NCBI RefSeq assembly: GCF_030270605.1
Contig: NZ_BSYJ01000004.1
Coordinates: 62,001-126,000, forward strand
Direction of reading: 5' to 3'
From: Biformimicrobium ophioploci
GTDB lineage: Bacteria > Pseudomonadota > Gammaproteobacteria > Pseudomonadales > Cellvibrionaceae
DNA: 64,000 nt
In this document: one piece after another, positions 46,623 to 54,841 of the stretch
How positions within the stretch are numbered: the first letter of the stretch is position 1
How the letters are laid out: the number at the start of each line of letters is the position of its first letter
Notes under the pieces: model-generated
The model's database searches: none
What the model saw: only the letters and a program-made list of their open reading frames with translations
Told to the model about the DNA's origin: nothing
Translations under genes and position numbers: made by a program

Positions 46623-48182
46623 ATGGCACGATTGGACGAAGCGACGGTAGTACTGAAGGACCTGGCTTCCGCTCGACTGGTTGAAGAAGCAATCACCCGC
46701 GGTGAAGGCAAGCTGACCGCCACTGGCGCGCTGCTGGCCACCACCGGCGCCCGCACCGGCCGCTCCCCGGCAGATCGCTTTGTGGTGGAAGAGCCTTCCA
46801 CTGCCGACAGCATTGCCTGGGGCAACGTCAATCGCCCGTTCCCGCAGGACAAGTTCGATGCGCTGTGGAGCCGTGTCGAGAGCTTCGTCGCTGCCAGCGA
46901 TTCTTTCGTGCAGCACCTGCACGTTGGCCAGGACGAAGACCACTACCTGCCGGTCAAGGTCACCACCCAGACCGCGTGGCACAACCTGTTCGGCCGCAAT
47001 ATGTTTATCCGTCCGGAGAAGTACAACCCGCAGGCGAAGGAAGAGTGGCGCATCCTGCACGCCGCCAACTTCGAATGTGACCCGGAGCGCGACGGCACCA
47101 ATTCTGAAGGCGTCGTGATCATCAATTTCGCCCAGCGCAAGGTCCTGCTGGCCGGCATGCGCTATGCCGGTGAGATGAAGAAGGCCATGTTCTCCGTGCA
47201 GAACTTCCTGCTGCCGGAGAAAGACGTGATGCCGATGCACTGTGCCGCCAACGTTGGCAAAGACGGCGATACCTGCCTGTTCTTCGGCCTTTCCGGCACC
47301 GGCAAGACCACCCTGTCTGCAGATCCTGAGCGTTACCTGATCGGCGATGACGAGCACGGCTGGGCCAAGGGCGCGGTGTTCAATATGGAAGGCGGCTGTT
47401 ACGCCAAGACCATCAACCTGAGCCAGAAAAACGAGCCGGTAATCTGGGACGCGATCCGTTTCGGTGCCATCGTTGAAAACGTGGTGACCGACGAAGCCGG
47501 CGTGCCGGACTACGACGATACCTCCCTGACCGAGAACGGTCGTTGTTCTTACCCGCTGGAGCACGTCGAAATGCGCCAGCTGGAAAACCGCGCGGGCGAG
47601 CCGAAGAACGTGATTTTCCTGACCTGTGATGTGTCTGGTGTACTGCCGCCGGTTTCCATCCTGTCAAAGGAAGCGGCCGCGTATCACTTCCTGTCCGGTT
47701 ACACCGCCCGTGTTGGCTCAACCGAGTTGGGCGCCGAGGCCGGTATCCACCCGACCTTCTCCACCTGCTTCGGTGCGCCGTTCATGCCGCGCGCACCGCG
47801 CGAGTATGCGGACCTGCTGATGAAGCGTATCGAGGAGTTCGGCTCCAACGTGTACCTGGTGAACACCGGCTGGACCGGTGGCTCCGGTGGCTCTTCTCAA
47901 CATCAGGGCAAGCGCTTCCCGATTCCGGTCACCCGCGCGGTGGTTGCGGCCATCCAGAGCGGTGCCCTCGAAGGTGTGGCCACCGAGCACCTGGATATCC
48001 TCAACCTGGATATCCCTGTGGAAGTACCGGGTGTGGACAAGTCCTACCTGAACCCGCGTGAAGCCTGGGCGGACAAGGGCGCCTACGATGCGGCGGCGAC
48101 CAAGCTGGCCAAGCTGTTTGCTGAGAACATCAAGAAGTTCGAAGTGGGTAGCGGCATCGAGAACGCCGGCCCGCAGGGCTAA
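46623..48182 (+). CDS. pckA: phosphoenolpyruvate carboxykinase (ATP)
   Basis: The 519-aa enzyme converts oxaloacetate and ATP to phosphoenolpyruvate, CO2 and ADP in gluconeogenesis. The start is placed at the ATG giving [10 protein letters not shown]; upstream codons do not look like PckA. Signature motifs are [13 protein letters not shown], the P-loop [16 protein letters not shown] (about 217-232), LIGDDEHGW (metal-binding) and [13 protein letters not shown]. The length is close to other proteobacterial PckA proteins. The leader of about 250 bases carries a HexR-like palindrome. An intrinsic terminator follows the stop. Confidence 0.96.
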   Translation: MARLDEATVVLKDLASARLVEEAITRGEGKLTATGALLATTGARTGRSPADRFVVEEPSTADSIAWGNVNRPFPQDKFDALWSRVESFVAASDSFVQHLHVGQDEDHYLPVKVTTQTAWHNLFGRNMFIRPEKYNPQAKEEWRILHAANFECDPERDGTNSEGVVIINFAQRKVLLAGMRYAGEMKKAMFSVQNFLLPEKDVMPMHCAANVGKDGDTCLFFGLSGTGKTTLSADPERYLIGDDEHGWAKGAVFNMEGGCYAKTINLSQKNEPVIWDAIRFGAIVENVVTDEAGVPDYDDTSLTENGRCSYPLEHVEMRQLENRAGEPKNVIFLTCDVSGVLPPVSILSKEAAAYHFLSGYTARVGSTELGAEAGIHPTFSTCFGAPFMPRAPREYADLLMKRIEEFGSNVYLVNTGWTGGSGGSSQHQGKRFPIPVTRAVVAAIQSGALEGVATEHLDILNLDIPVEVPGVDKSYLNPREAWADKGAYDAAATKLAKLFAENIKKFEVGSGIENAGPQG

Positions 48183-48224
48183 GTGCTCCCTACTCTCTGA
48201 AGGCGGCCACCTGGCCGCCCGCGA

Positions 48225-48250
48225 AAGCCGGCTTAATAGCCGGCTTTTTT
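48225..48250 (+). terminator. intrinsic terminator of pckA
   Basis: AAGCCGGC and GCCGGCTT form an 8-bp GC-rich stem with a six-base loop, followed by a run of six T. It lies 43 bases after the pckA stop. A second GC stem (GGCGGCC/GGCCGCC) is just upstream. Confidence 0.9.
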
Positions 48251-48356
48251 GTCCGCTGGCAATGTGTCGCAGGTTGCATTTCAAAAATGTATGACGACTT
48301 CCCTAAAGAAATCACGTTTCGTGCCATCGGGCGCACCGGTACTGAGCTAACCCTAT

Positions 48357-49661
48357 CTAATTACTGAGCCACAAGTTGCGATAAGCTCTGTCCGGATCGT
48401 AATTTTCTGCCTGTCGCTCGATATTAAACCTGCGGTCTCGCGAGTCATTACCCACGCCACTGTTATACATCCAGTTTCCATAGTTACTGTGTACGTCATA
48501 GTCGATGAGCTGACTCTCAAACCAGGCGGCGCCGGCGCGCCAGTCCTGCTGCAGTTCCTTCGCCCAGTAGCTCGCTACATTTTGCCGCCCGCGGTTGCTC
48601 ATCCAGCCTGTAGTGGCGAATTCGCGCATATTGGCGTTGACGAAATCGTAGGGTGTGCGCCCTTCTATCCATGCCACAAGCTTTTTCTCATCCAGCTGCC
48701 ACGTGTAATCCCGCGCGCGAATACCGCTCAGGACGAATAGGCGATCACCGTGCTTGAGTGATATGTATTTGAAGTAGTCGCGCCACAGCAGTTCAAACTG
48801 CAGCCAATAGGTGTCTTCGTTGGCCTGTACTTCCCGTTCGAAACGTTTCAATTCTGCATGCACCTCTCGTGGCGACAGGCTGCCATTCGCCAGCCAGGCG
48901 GAGAGTTTGCTACTGTATTCGGTGCCTATCAGGCCGTTGCGGGTTTGTTTGTAGCGGGTAATGTTTTCGCTGCGCCAGAAATATTCCTCTATACGTTGCT
49001 TGCCCGCGGCACTACCACCGGTGAAGGGAAAAGCACTGCGAGGGTCTGCTACCGGTTGCTCCAGTCCAAGCTCTTCAAGTGTCGGCAATGGCGAGCTGCC
49101 ACCTGCTGCTGTGAGATTTCTTCCGGATCGCGGTGTGGGGGTGGGCAGCGGCGTGCGTATGGGTAACTGTCGCTCAACCACCTTGCGGAACTGGGTAAAC
49201 ACTTCCGGTAACTCTGCGACTTCCGCAAACGGTAGGTCGTCTGGATGGATGAGAAACTGGTCGTAATCCATGTGGATGTGCACTGCGTCCATAGCAGGTG
49301 CCGCGCGCAGGGACGCCAGCGCAGTGCGTTCATCTCGCGTCCACTCATATTGCAAAAACAGCTCGGTTATACCGTGTTCGGCGACAAGCTCTGGAATAAT
49401 CTGTGCGGGTGTACCCAAGCGTATCAGTAGCGGAATATTGAGGTCGGATAGCTGCTGTTGTAAATCTTCCAGGCTCTGCAGGAGAAACTGCGCGCGAAAC
49501 TTTTCGGTGCGCGGGAATCCGAACTCATCACTGTTGAAAAATTGCGGATCAAAACAGTAGAGGGCGACAACTGGTTCATTACCATGCTCCGGATCGCAGG
49601 CCCGATTCAGTGGCCGATTGTCATGGCTGCGCAGATTATTGAGAAACCAGACCAGCTTCAT
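48357..49661 (-). CDS. cryptochrome DASH / photolyase-family flavoprotein
   Basis: The gene encodes 434 aa from the ATG giving MKLVWFLNNLRSHDN; 25 upstream codons are rejected because this is the family start. The N-terminal antenna-binding Rossmann domain contains VVALYCFDPQFF. The C-terminal FAD domain contains FELLWRDYFKYISLKHG, FATTGWMSNRGRQNVASYW and SQLIDYDVHSNYGNW. The last blocks with the missing Met-Asn pair of true CPD photolyases are typical of Cry-DASH proteins, which repair lesions in single-stranded DNA and may sense blue light. It is a single minus-strand gene; no partner is evident. Confidence 0.92.
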   Translation of the reverse strand: MKLVWFLNNLRSHDNRPLNRACDPEHGNEPVVALYCFDPQFFNSDEFGFPRTEKFRAQFLLQSLEDLQQQLSDLNIPLLIRLGTPAQIIPELVAEHGITELFLQYEWTRDERTALASLRAAPAMDAVHIHMDYDQFLIHPDDLPFAEVAELPEVFTQFRKVVERQLPIRTPLPTPTPRSGRNLTAAGGSSPLPTLEELGLEQPVADPRSAFPFTGGSAAGKQRIEEYFWRSENITRYKQTRNGLIGTEYSSKLSAWLANGSLSPREVHAELKRFEREVQANEDTYWLQFELLWRDYFKYISLKHGDRLFVLSGIRARDYTWQLDEKKLVAWIEGRTPYDFVNANMREFATTGWMSNRGRQNVASYWAKELQQDWRAGAAWFESQLIDYDVHSNYGNWMYNSGVGNDSRDRRFNIERQAENYDPDRAYRNLWLSN

Positions 49662-49877
49662 TTTGCCTTCGCCGTCAGGTGAAAGGTTGCCCGCATGCCG
49701 GGCAGGATTTTTTGGTAACGCGTTTTTCCGAGTCACTGTTTACTTAGAGAAGCTAAACAGCGCTGCAAGGTCAAGAGCTATTCCCAGAATGCAAAACCCG
49801 CCGATGGCGCAAAACTCGACTATCGTTAGGGACTGAGGCAGTCGCCAGGAGCGACGGGGAGCAGTCCTATCAATCGC

Positions 49878-50000
49878 ATGGTCGTGGTCGTGATCGTATC
49901 GTTACTGGTATTCTGCGGTGCGCGCCTCTGGTGGCTCACCAACTGCGAGCGAATGGACCCGCCGGCCGCATCCTGCAGCACTGCGCAGAAGTACTGGTGA
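49878..50000 (+). CDS. possible 40-aa single-span membrane microprotein
   Basis: An ATG at 49878 opens a 40-codon frame: MVVVVIVSLLVFCGARLWWL, then TNCERMDPPAASCSTAQKYW and TGA. It has one hydrophobic segment, three Cys and a polar tail, as in small inner-membrane or secreted proteins. The stop lies three bases before the ATG of the M15 peptidase gene, suggesting translational coupling. No clear Shine-Dalgarno sequence is near its start. It is below the size usually annotated. The family is unknown. Confidence 0.45.
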   Translation: MVVVVIVSLLVFCGARLWWLTNCERMDPPAASCSTAQKYW

Positions 50001-50003
50001 AGC

Positions 50004-50693
50004 ATGTCGATAGAAGCTGAAAAGTCAGACTACATCGAGTTCCGGATCAAGCGTCGTACCGCCAGCTGGCTGGCTACGCTGGCGGCGGCCCTGCTGTCAC
50101 TGGTGATCTATCTGCTGATTCGGGAACCGGTACCGGTCAGCGCGCCGGATGAAATCCCCACGGCGCTGCCGGCGATCAGTGTGCTACAGGGTTACAATAC
50201 GCCGTCGCGCACCATGTTTTCCGCCTACCTGTTCGAAACAGAGGAGAGTAATCGTTTCGACAAACTGCGCAATTTCCTGTCCAGTGAGGGCGTGGAGGGC
50301 GTGGTGCCACCGTTCGAACTGCTGCGTCAGGGCACTGACTGGTTGATGGTAGAGGAGCCGCCGTTTGCCATGCCGCCGGAAAGTAAGTGGCCGTCCATGG
50401 TACGGACCCTGCAGGCGATCCGCGACGAAGTGGTGCCGGTGGTGGGGCCTGTGCACGTGCTGTCCGGTTGGCGGACCCCTGAATACAACCGCAAGGCCGG
50501 CGGATCCCGGCGCAGCAAGCACATGCATTTCTGCGGTGTCGACCTGATTCCGCAAAACCCCACCTCACGCAAGAAGCTGGTATCGCGCCTGCGCAAGATG
50601 CACGGCAAGGCCGGGCGTGACTGGAATATGGGGCTGGGTATCTACAGCGGCATACGGTTCCATATCGATACCTGCGGCTTTAGGCGGTGGTAG
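50004..50693 (+). CDS. membrane-anchored M15-type (D-Ala-D-Ala carboxypeptidase-like) peptidase
   Basis: The 229-aa protein has one N-terminal membrane anchor (TASWLATLAAALLSLVIYLL, about 18-38) and a C-terminal M15 domain. Zinc-site motifs are SGWRTPEYNRKAGG followed by SKHMHFCGVDL (His and Asp ligands) and RFHIDTCG (third ligand). This pattern is that of YcbK/peptidase M15_3 proteins that act on peptidoglycan peptides. The catalytic part faces the periplasm. It is followed by another cell-wall enzyme, a lytic transglycosylase, so a wall-remodelling pair is likely. It differs from VanY/VanX in length and lacks their extra loops. Confidence 0.82.
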   Translation: MSIEAEKSDYIEFRIKRRTASWLATLAAALLSLVIYLLIREPVPVSAPDEIPTALPAISVLQGYNTPSRTMFSAYLFETEESNRFDKLRNFLSSEGVEGVVPPFELLRQGTDWLMVEEPPFAMPPESKWPSMVRTLQAIRDEVVPVVGPVHVLSGWRTPEYNRKAGGSRRSKHMHFCGVDLIPQNPTSRKKLVSRLRKMHGKAGRDWNMGLGIYSGIRFHIDTCGFRRW

Positions 50694-50785
50694 GGCTAAT
50701 TTACTCGGCCTGGCGGTGTAGGAAAGCGTGGCGCAAAAAGCCTTCTATACTCTGGAGAGGAAATAAGTAGTATCCGGGGTGTATC

Positions 50786-51754
50786 GTGCAATTCAAAAGT
50801 ATTCTGATCGGAGCTGGTGTGTGCAGCCTGCTGTTGCTGCAGTCACCGCAAAGCGCGGAAGCGCGCGGTAGCTGGGACGCGTGGAAGGCGGACCTGAAAC
50901 GCGAAGTGGTGGCCAGCGGTATCCCGCCAAGCCTGTTCGACCGGGCCATGGCATCAGCCAGGCAGCCGGATCGCAAGGTCAAGAAACTCAACAAGAGCCA
51001 GCCGGAGCGACGCCTGTCGTTCCTAAAATATCGCAGCTCCCGCGCAGATGCCGCGCGTATCCGCATCGGTCGGCAGAAGTACGCAAAGTACAAATCTACA
51101 TTGAGCAGCGTCGAACGCCGCTACGGCGTGGACTCCTGTGTGATCGCATCCATCTGGGGGCTGGAGACTGCCTATGGCGGCTTCAAGGGCAGCTTCCCGG
51201 TGATCCCGTCCCTGGCAACGCTTGCGTACGATTCCAATCGCAAGGCCTTCTTCCGCAAGCAGTTGATCCAGGCCTTCCATATCGTCCACTCGGGCCAGGT
51301 ATCCCTTGGCCAGTTTGTGGGTGAGTGGGCCGGTGCCTCCGGCCATCCGCAATTCCTGCCCACCAGCTGGAAGAACTATGCGGTGGATTACAATGGCGAC
51401 GGCCGCAAGGATATCTGGAACAGCATTCCGGATGCGCTCGGCTCCATTGCCAACTACCTGCGCAGCAATGGCTGGCAGGCGGGTCAGCCCTGGGCCGTTG
51501 AAGTGCGCCTGCCGCGCAACTTCAGCCGCTCCCACGTGGACCGCAAGACCCGCAAGAGCGCCGCGGAGTGGAAGGCCATGGGCGTGCAGGTGCCGGGCGG
51601 CGTGCCGTCCTCACTGAGTGGTCGCATCGTGACGCCGGACGGCGGGCCTGCGTTCCTCGCGTTCCGCAACTTCGACACCATCATGACCTACAACAACTCT
51701 ACCTACTACGCCGGCACCGTCGGCTGGATGGCGGACCAGATCTGCCGCCGTTGA
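50786..51754 (+). CDS. MltB-like lytic murein transglycosylase
   Basis: The 322-aa protein starts at a GTG and opens with a signal peptide (residues 1-26, ending AEA). A GH103/SLT fold is indicated by YGVDSCVIASIWGLETAYGG with catalytic Glu127, AFHIVHSGQVSLGQFVGEWA and GHPQFLPTSWKNYAVDYNGDG. It cleaves the glycan strands of peptidoglycan to anhydromuropeptides. There is no lipobox, so it is soluble periplasmic, unlike E. coli MltB. It lacks a C-terminal peptidoglycan-binding domain. It is placed between the M15 peptidase and an AI-2E-family permease. Confidence 0.9.
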   Translation: MQFKSILIGAGVCSLLLLQSPQSAEARGSWDAWKADLKREVVASGIPPSLFDRAMASARQPDRKVKKLNKSQPERRLSFLKYRSSRADAARIRIGRQKYAKYKSTLSSVERRYGVDSCVIASIWGLETAYGGFKGSFPVIPSLATLAYDSNRKAFFRKQLIQAFHIVHSGQVSLGQFVGEWAGASGHPQFLPTSWKNYAVDYNGDGRKDIWNSIPDALGSIANYLRSNGWQAGQPWAVEVRLPRNFSRSHVDRKTRKSAAEWKAMGVQVPGGVPSSLSGRIVTPDGGPAFLAFRNFDTIMTYNNSTYYAGTVGWMADQICRR

Positions 51755-51785
51755 TTCGGCGACAGTGGTGGGCCGGGGGATTGGC

Positions 51786-52889
51786 ATGCAGGAAAAACTG
51801 GAACAGGTATTTTTCCTCGCACTGTTATTGTTGATCACCCTGGCCTTCGGCTGGTTGCTGAAGCCATTCTTCTTTGCCATCTTCTGGGCGGGTGTGGTTA
51901 CGGTCCTGTTCCACCCGCTACACAAAAAACTGCTGCTGAAGTACCCCCAGCGACAAAACCTGGTGGCACTGGCGGTGCTGTTGCTGAGTATCGTGCTTGC
52001 GGTCCTGCCGGTGTTGCTGATATCCGCATCGGTCGTAAATGAAGCGGTCAGTTTCTATCAGAAAATTCAGGCCGGAGAGATAGACCTTGGAAAGATCCTG
52101 CACAGTATCCGCTCGGCGATTCCCGGTCTTCCCGGGCTGGTCGAGCGCCTCGATGTCGACCTGGATGAGCTGCAAAAACAGACGCTGGAAGGGGCGGTGA
52201 ACGCGAGCCGCTTTGTCGGCAAGCACGCTATCAGCTTCGGTCAGAACACGGCGCAGTTTTTCGTCGGCCTTGCGTTGATGCTGTATCTCACGTTCTTCCT
52301 GCTCCGTGATGGCCAGGCGCTGCTGGAGAAATTCAAGCGTGCGCTGCCGATGGGGGATGCGCGCGAACATCTGCTGTTTGACAAGGTGGCCGAAGTGACC
52401 CGCGCGACCATCAAGGGCAACCTGCTGGTGGCCGTGGTGCAGGGGGCTCTCGGCGGCCTGATTTTCTGGATTCTCGATATTCCCGGTGCAATGCTGTGGG
52501 CGGTTTTGATGGCGGTACTGTCACTGGTGCCTGCCATGGGGCCGCCGCTGGTATGGGTGCCGGTGGCCATTTACCTGTTTGCGACGGGCGAACTGATCAG
52601 TGCGACCGTGCTGGTGGCTTATGGAGTGCTGGTCATTGGTCTCGCTGACAACCTGCTGCGCCCGATCCTTGTGGGCCGCGACACGCAGCTGCCAGATTAC
52701 CTGGTGCTGTTCTCCACCCTCGGTGGTTTTGTGTTGTTTGGGGTCTCCGGTTTTGTGATGGGGCCCCTGCTGGCGGCACTGTTCGTGGCGTTCTGGGAAA
52801 TCTTTGCGCGTGAATTCAACCCTGTGCGCGGCCGCGGTTCGAGGGTGGGGGCGGAGCACGACGATAATGGTTCTGATGAGGCAGGCTAG
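51786..52889 (+). CDS. AI-2E transporter family permease (PerM/YdiK-like)
   Basis: The gene encodes 367 aa from the ATG giving MQEKLEQVFFLALLLL, chosen because a GGGGG ribosome site lies seven bases upstream; a GTG at 51765 is an alternative. About eight helices include the family's paired first helices, a long periplasmic loop (about 80-155) and GNLLVAVVQGALGGLIFWIL. The C-terminal SLVPAMGPPLVWVPVA and DNLLRPILVGRD are signature stretches. Members have been linked to export of autoinducer-2 or to ion flux, and the true substrate here is unknown. Its TAG stop shares the palindrome CTAG with the stop of the convergent thioredoxin-like gene. Confidence 0.9.
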   Translation: MQEKLEQVFFLALLLLITLAFGWLLKPFFFAIFWAGVVTVLFHPLHKKLLLKYPQRQNLVALAVLLLSIVLAVLPVLLISASVVNEAVSFYQKIQAGEIDLGKILHSIRSAIPGLPGLVERLDVDLDELQKQTLEGAVNASRFVGKHAISFGQNTAQFFVGLALMLYLTFFLLRDGQALLEKFKRALPMGDAREHLLFDKVAEVTRATIKGNLLVAVVQGALGGLIFWILDIPGAMLWAVLMAVLSLVPAMGPPLVWVPVAIYLFATGELISATVLVAYGVLVIGLADNLLRPILVGRDTQLPDYLVLFSTLGGFVLFGVSGFVMGPLLAALFVAFWEIFAREFNPVRGRGSRVGAEHDDNGSDEAG

Positions 52890-53389
52890 CGGGTAACTGC
52901 AAGCCGGGCGCGCAGGCCGGCCTCAGTGGTAATGCCGGACGTCACCCAGGCGATCTCGCGCTGGCTGTCGATAATGGCGATAGTGGGGGTGACACGTACG
53001 CCCCACTGTGAAGAGAGGATGCCGCTGTTGTCGTTGATGGTCGGGAAGGCCAGCTCCTTGTCATGCAGATACTGGCGGACTTCATCAGCGCTGCCGGACT
53101 GCAGTGCAACTGAAATAACCTGATGGTCTTCTGCAATCCCATCTACTGCCGGCGAAACCACGCGGCAGTATCCGCACCAGGTCGCCCAGAAGTAAACCAG
53201 CACCGGGCCGTCCTCAGCCATGCGATGCAGGTCCAGCTCTGCCTGCTGCGATGCGGCTGCGGTAATGTCGGGACCGCGCAGGTGCAGCGCTTTTCCGCTT
53301 GGCATATCCCGCTGCTGGTACCAGCTGATCGCGCCGGCGACGACGGCTAATAGCAACAGGGTTTTCAGCCAGCTGAATGCTTTCTTCAT
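52886..53389 (-). CDS. membrane-anchored thioredoxin-like protein disulfide oxidoreductase
   Basis: The gene encodes 167 aa from the ATG giving MKKAFSWLKTLLLLAVVAGA; thirteen upstream codons are doubtful. One membrane anchor (about 8-23) is followed by a periplasmic thioredoxin fold with the active site FWATWCGYCRVVSP (CGYC) and the cis-Pro loop GVRVTPTIAII. The pattern fits ScsD/TlpA-like proteins. It may reduce or isomerise exported disulfides. No DsbD-like partner is next to it. It converges with the permease gene, sharing the CTAG stop. Confidence 0.87.
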   Translation of the reverse strand: MKKAFSWLKTLLLLAVVAGAISWYQQRDMPSGKALHLRGPDITAAASQQAELDLHRMAEDGPVLVYFWATWCGYCRVVSPAVDGIAEDHQVISVALQSGSADEVRQYLHDKELAFPTINDNSGILSSQWGVRVTPTIAIIDSQREIAWVTSGITTEAGLRARLAVTR

Positions 53390-53437
53390 GAAAGTCGTTT
53401 CCTGCATGTCAGCTTGTCCGTCTCGCATCGCTAAATA

Positions 53438-54565
53438 CTATTGCTTTGATTCAACCGGGTTAGCCAGTATATCTTCAATGAGTGCATCGACCTGTGCACG
53501 CGTCACGTTGGGCATGCAGATTACATGGCTCTGGCCGTTGGCGGTGGCCAGCTGCCACTTCTGCTTCACGCACTCGGCCACCTGCGGGAACACCACGGTA
53601 ATCGCGCCGGGGTTGCGCCACGCCTCGATGCCCGCATGGCGCATGGCGGTTTCCGCATAACCGGCATTATCCAGCGCGTGGTCTATCCGCGCCTTGAGAC
53701 CGTCGACACCCAGGCTCTTGATCGTGTGCCAGAGCACCAATGGTGTGAAGCCATTGCGCGACCCGGTAATGGTGGTATCCAGGTTGCCAATGTAGGAGAT
53801 CGAGCGTGCGATGCGGTCCACGTTGCACTTGCGCGCGAGCACGATGCCGCAGGGAATCGGCGAGCCGAAGGACTTGTGCCCGCTGATGGAGATACTGTCG
53901 GCGCCGTCGGCAAAATCGAAAGCGGGGCGCGGTTCCATAAATGGCGCCATGCCGCCGCACAGTGCGGCATCGCTGTGGATGTAGCGCTGGCTGAAGGCCA
54001 TTTCATCGAGGATGCCCTTGATCTTTTTCAGGTCGTCCTTGGCCTCGGTCATGGTGGTGCCGATATTGGCGAAGATGATCGGCGGAATGTCGCGCCGTGC
54101 GCGCAGGGTCTCGCGCAGATCGTCGTAGTCGATCTCGCCATTTGCCTGCGAGCGGATCATGATGTGGCGCATGCCGAGGAAATGCAGGTTCTTGGCCACG
54201 CTGTAATGCGTGTCCTGCGAGTAATACACAATCCCCTTGGGTAGCAGTTCCCGCGCGAGGTAAAGGCCGTAGAGGTTGCCCTCGGTACCGCCATTGGTGA
54301 CATAGCCCCACCAGTCGTTGGCGGGCGCGCGCAGGTGTTCGGCGAAGAAGGTGATCACCTCGCGCTCGAATGCGCGGCTGTCGACGCGCCAGGTGGAATC
54401 ACTGAAGGGGTCGCCCAGGTTGTTGAGCGGGTACTTGAGGAATTCCATCAGGTCTTCGAACGCGAAGTCCTTGGAGACCGGGTAACCGAGAAAAGACTCG
54501 GTATTTTCCCGCGTGGCGTCGAGGAATTCCTGCAGGCGTTTTTTGTCTGGAGCTGATAAAGCCAT
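53438..54565 (-). CDS. hdc: PLP-dependent histidine decarboxylase
   Basis: The 375-aa enzyme would convert histidine to histamine. The start is the ATG giving MALSAPDKKRLQEFL. Group II decarboxylase motifs are WGYVTNGGTEGNLYG, SQDTHYSVAKN (His120 stacks on PLP), IHSDAALCGG (Asp199) and SISGHKSFGSPIPCG with the PLP Lys231. The overall length and the SGHK block match bacterial histidine decarboxylases such as that of Morganella better than glutamate or aromatic decarboxylases. No histidine/histamine antiporter is adjacent, so it is not a classic acid-resistance operon. Its upstream region holds two large palindromes. Substrate specificity is inferred from similarity. Confidence 0.88.
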   Translation of the reverse strand: MALSAPDKKRLQEFLDATRENTESFLGYPVSKDFAFEDLMEFLKYPLNNLGDPFSDSTWRVDSRAFEREVITFFAEHLRAPANDWWGYVTNGGTEGNLYGLYLARELLPKGIVYYSQDTHYSVAKNLHFLGMRHIMIRSQANGEIDYDDLRETLRARRDIPPIIFANIGTTMTEAKDDLKKIKGILDEMAFSQRYIHSDAALCGGMAPFMEPRPAFDFADGADSISISGHKSFGSPIPCGIVLARKCNVDRIARSISYIGNLDTTITGSRNGFTPLVLWHTIKSLGVDGLKARIDHALDNAGYAETAMRHAGIEAWRNPGAITVVFPQVAECVKQKWQLATANGQSHVICMPNVTRAQVDALIEDILANPVESKQ

Positions 54566-54601
54566 TGGCTGAACCGGTGCTGGGTCCGCGGCAGCATCGC
54601 C

Positions 54602-54653
54602 GTATCCTCCGCCCAAAACTGCCTGCTCGGCAAATGTTTTGGGCAGAGGATAC
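54602..54653. repeat. palindromic element 1: 18-bp stem, nested loop
   Basis: GTATCCTCCGCCCAAAAC (54602-54619) and GTTTTGGGCAGAGGATAC (54636-54653) are inverted repeats with one mismatch, around a 16-base loop that itself contains TGCC/GGCA. No T-tract follows on either strand. It lies 37 bases upstream of the hdc start. Architecture and ends (GTATyCT, AAAC/GTTT, AGrATAC) match element 2. Confidence 0.9.
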
Positions 54654-54723
54654 CGCACTGCTACGCAGAAAATGTTGTTTTCAAAGGCATCCGCTCGCTG
54701 GTGTGAGCCAGGGTGCGAGTGCG

Positions 54724-54776
54724 GTATTCTGTTTCCGAAACATTTTCGCCCCTGCGAAGTTTCGGAAACAGAATAC
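54724..54776. repeat. palindromic element 2: perfect 18-bp stem, nested loop
   Basis: GTATTCTGTTTCCGAAAC (54724-54741) and GTTTCGGAAACAGAATAC (54759-54776) are perfect inverted repeats. The 17-base loop carries a nested TTCGC/GCGAA pair. The flanks of elements 1 and 2 also pair with each other (ATACCGCACT and AGTGCGGTAT), so the two form an inverted couple, as in REP/BIME-type elements. Confidence 0.93.
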
Positions 54777-54841
54777 GGCGATCGTACCCGGATCAGTTAT
54801 TGCCGCACTCGTCGACCTGTCCGTGCAAAGTCAGCCTGGCA

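Noticed and set aside
46518-47564. 348-codon antisense frame opposite pckA
   Set aside because: It mirrors the codon bias of pckA, has no recognisable domain and contradicts a certain gene.
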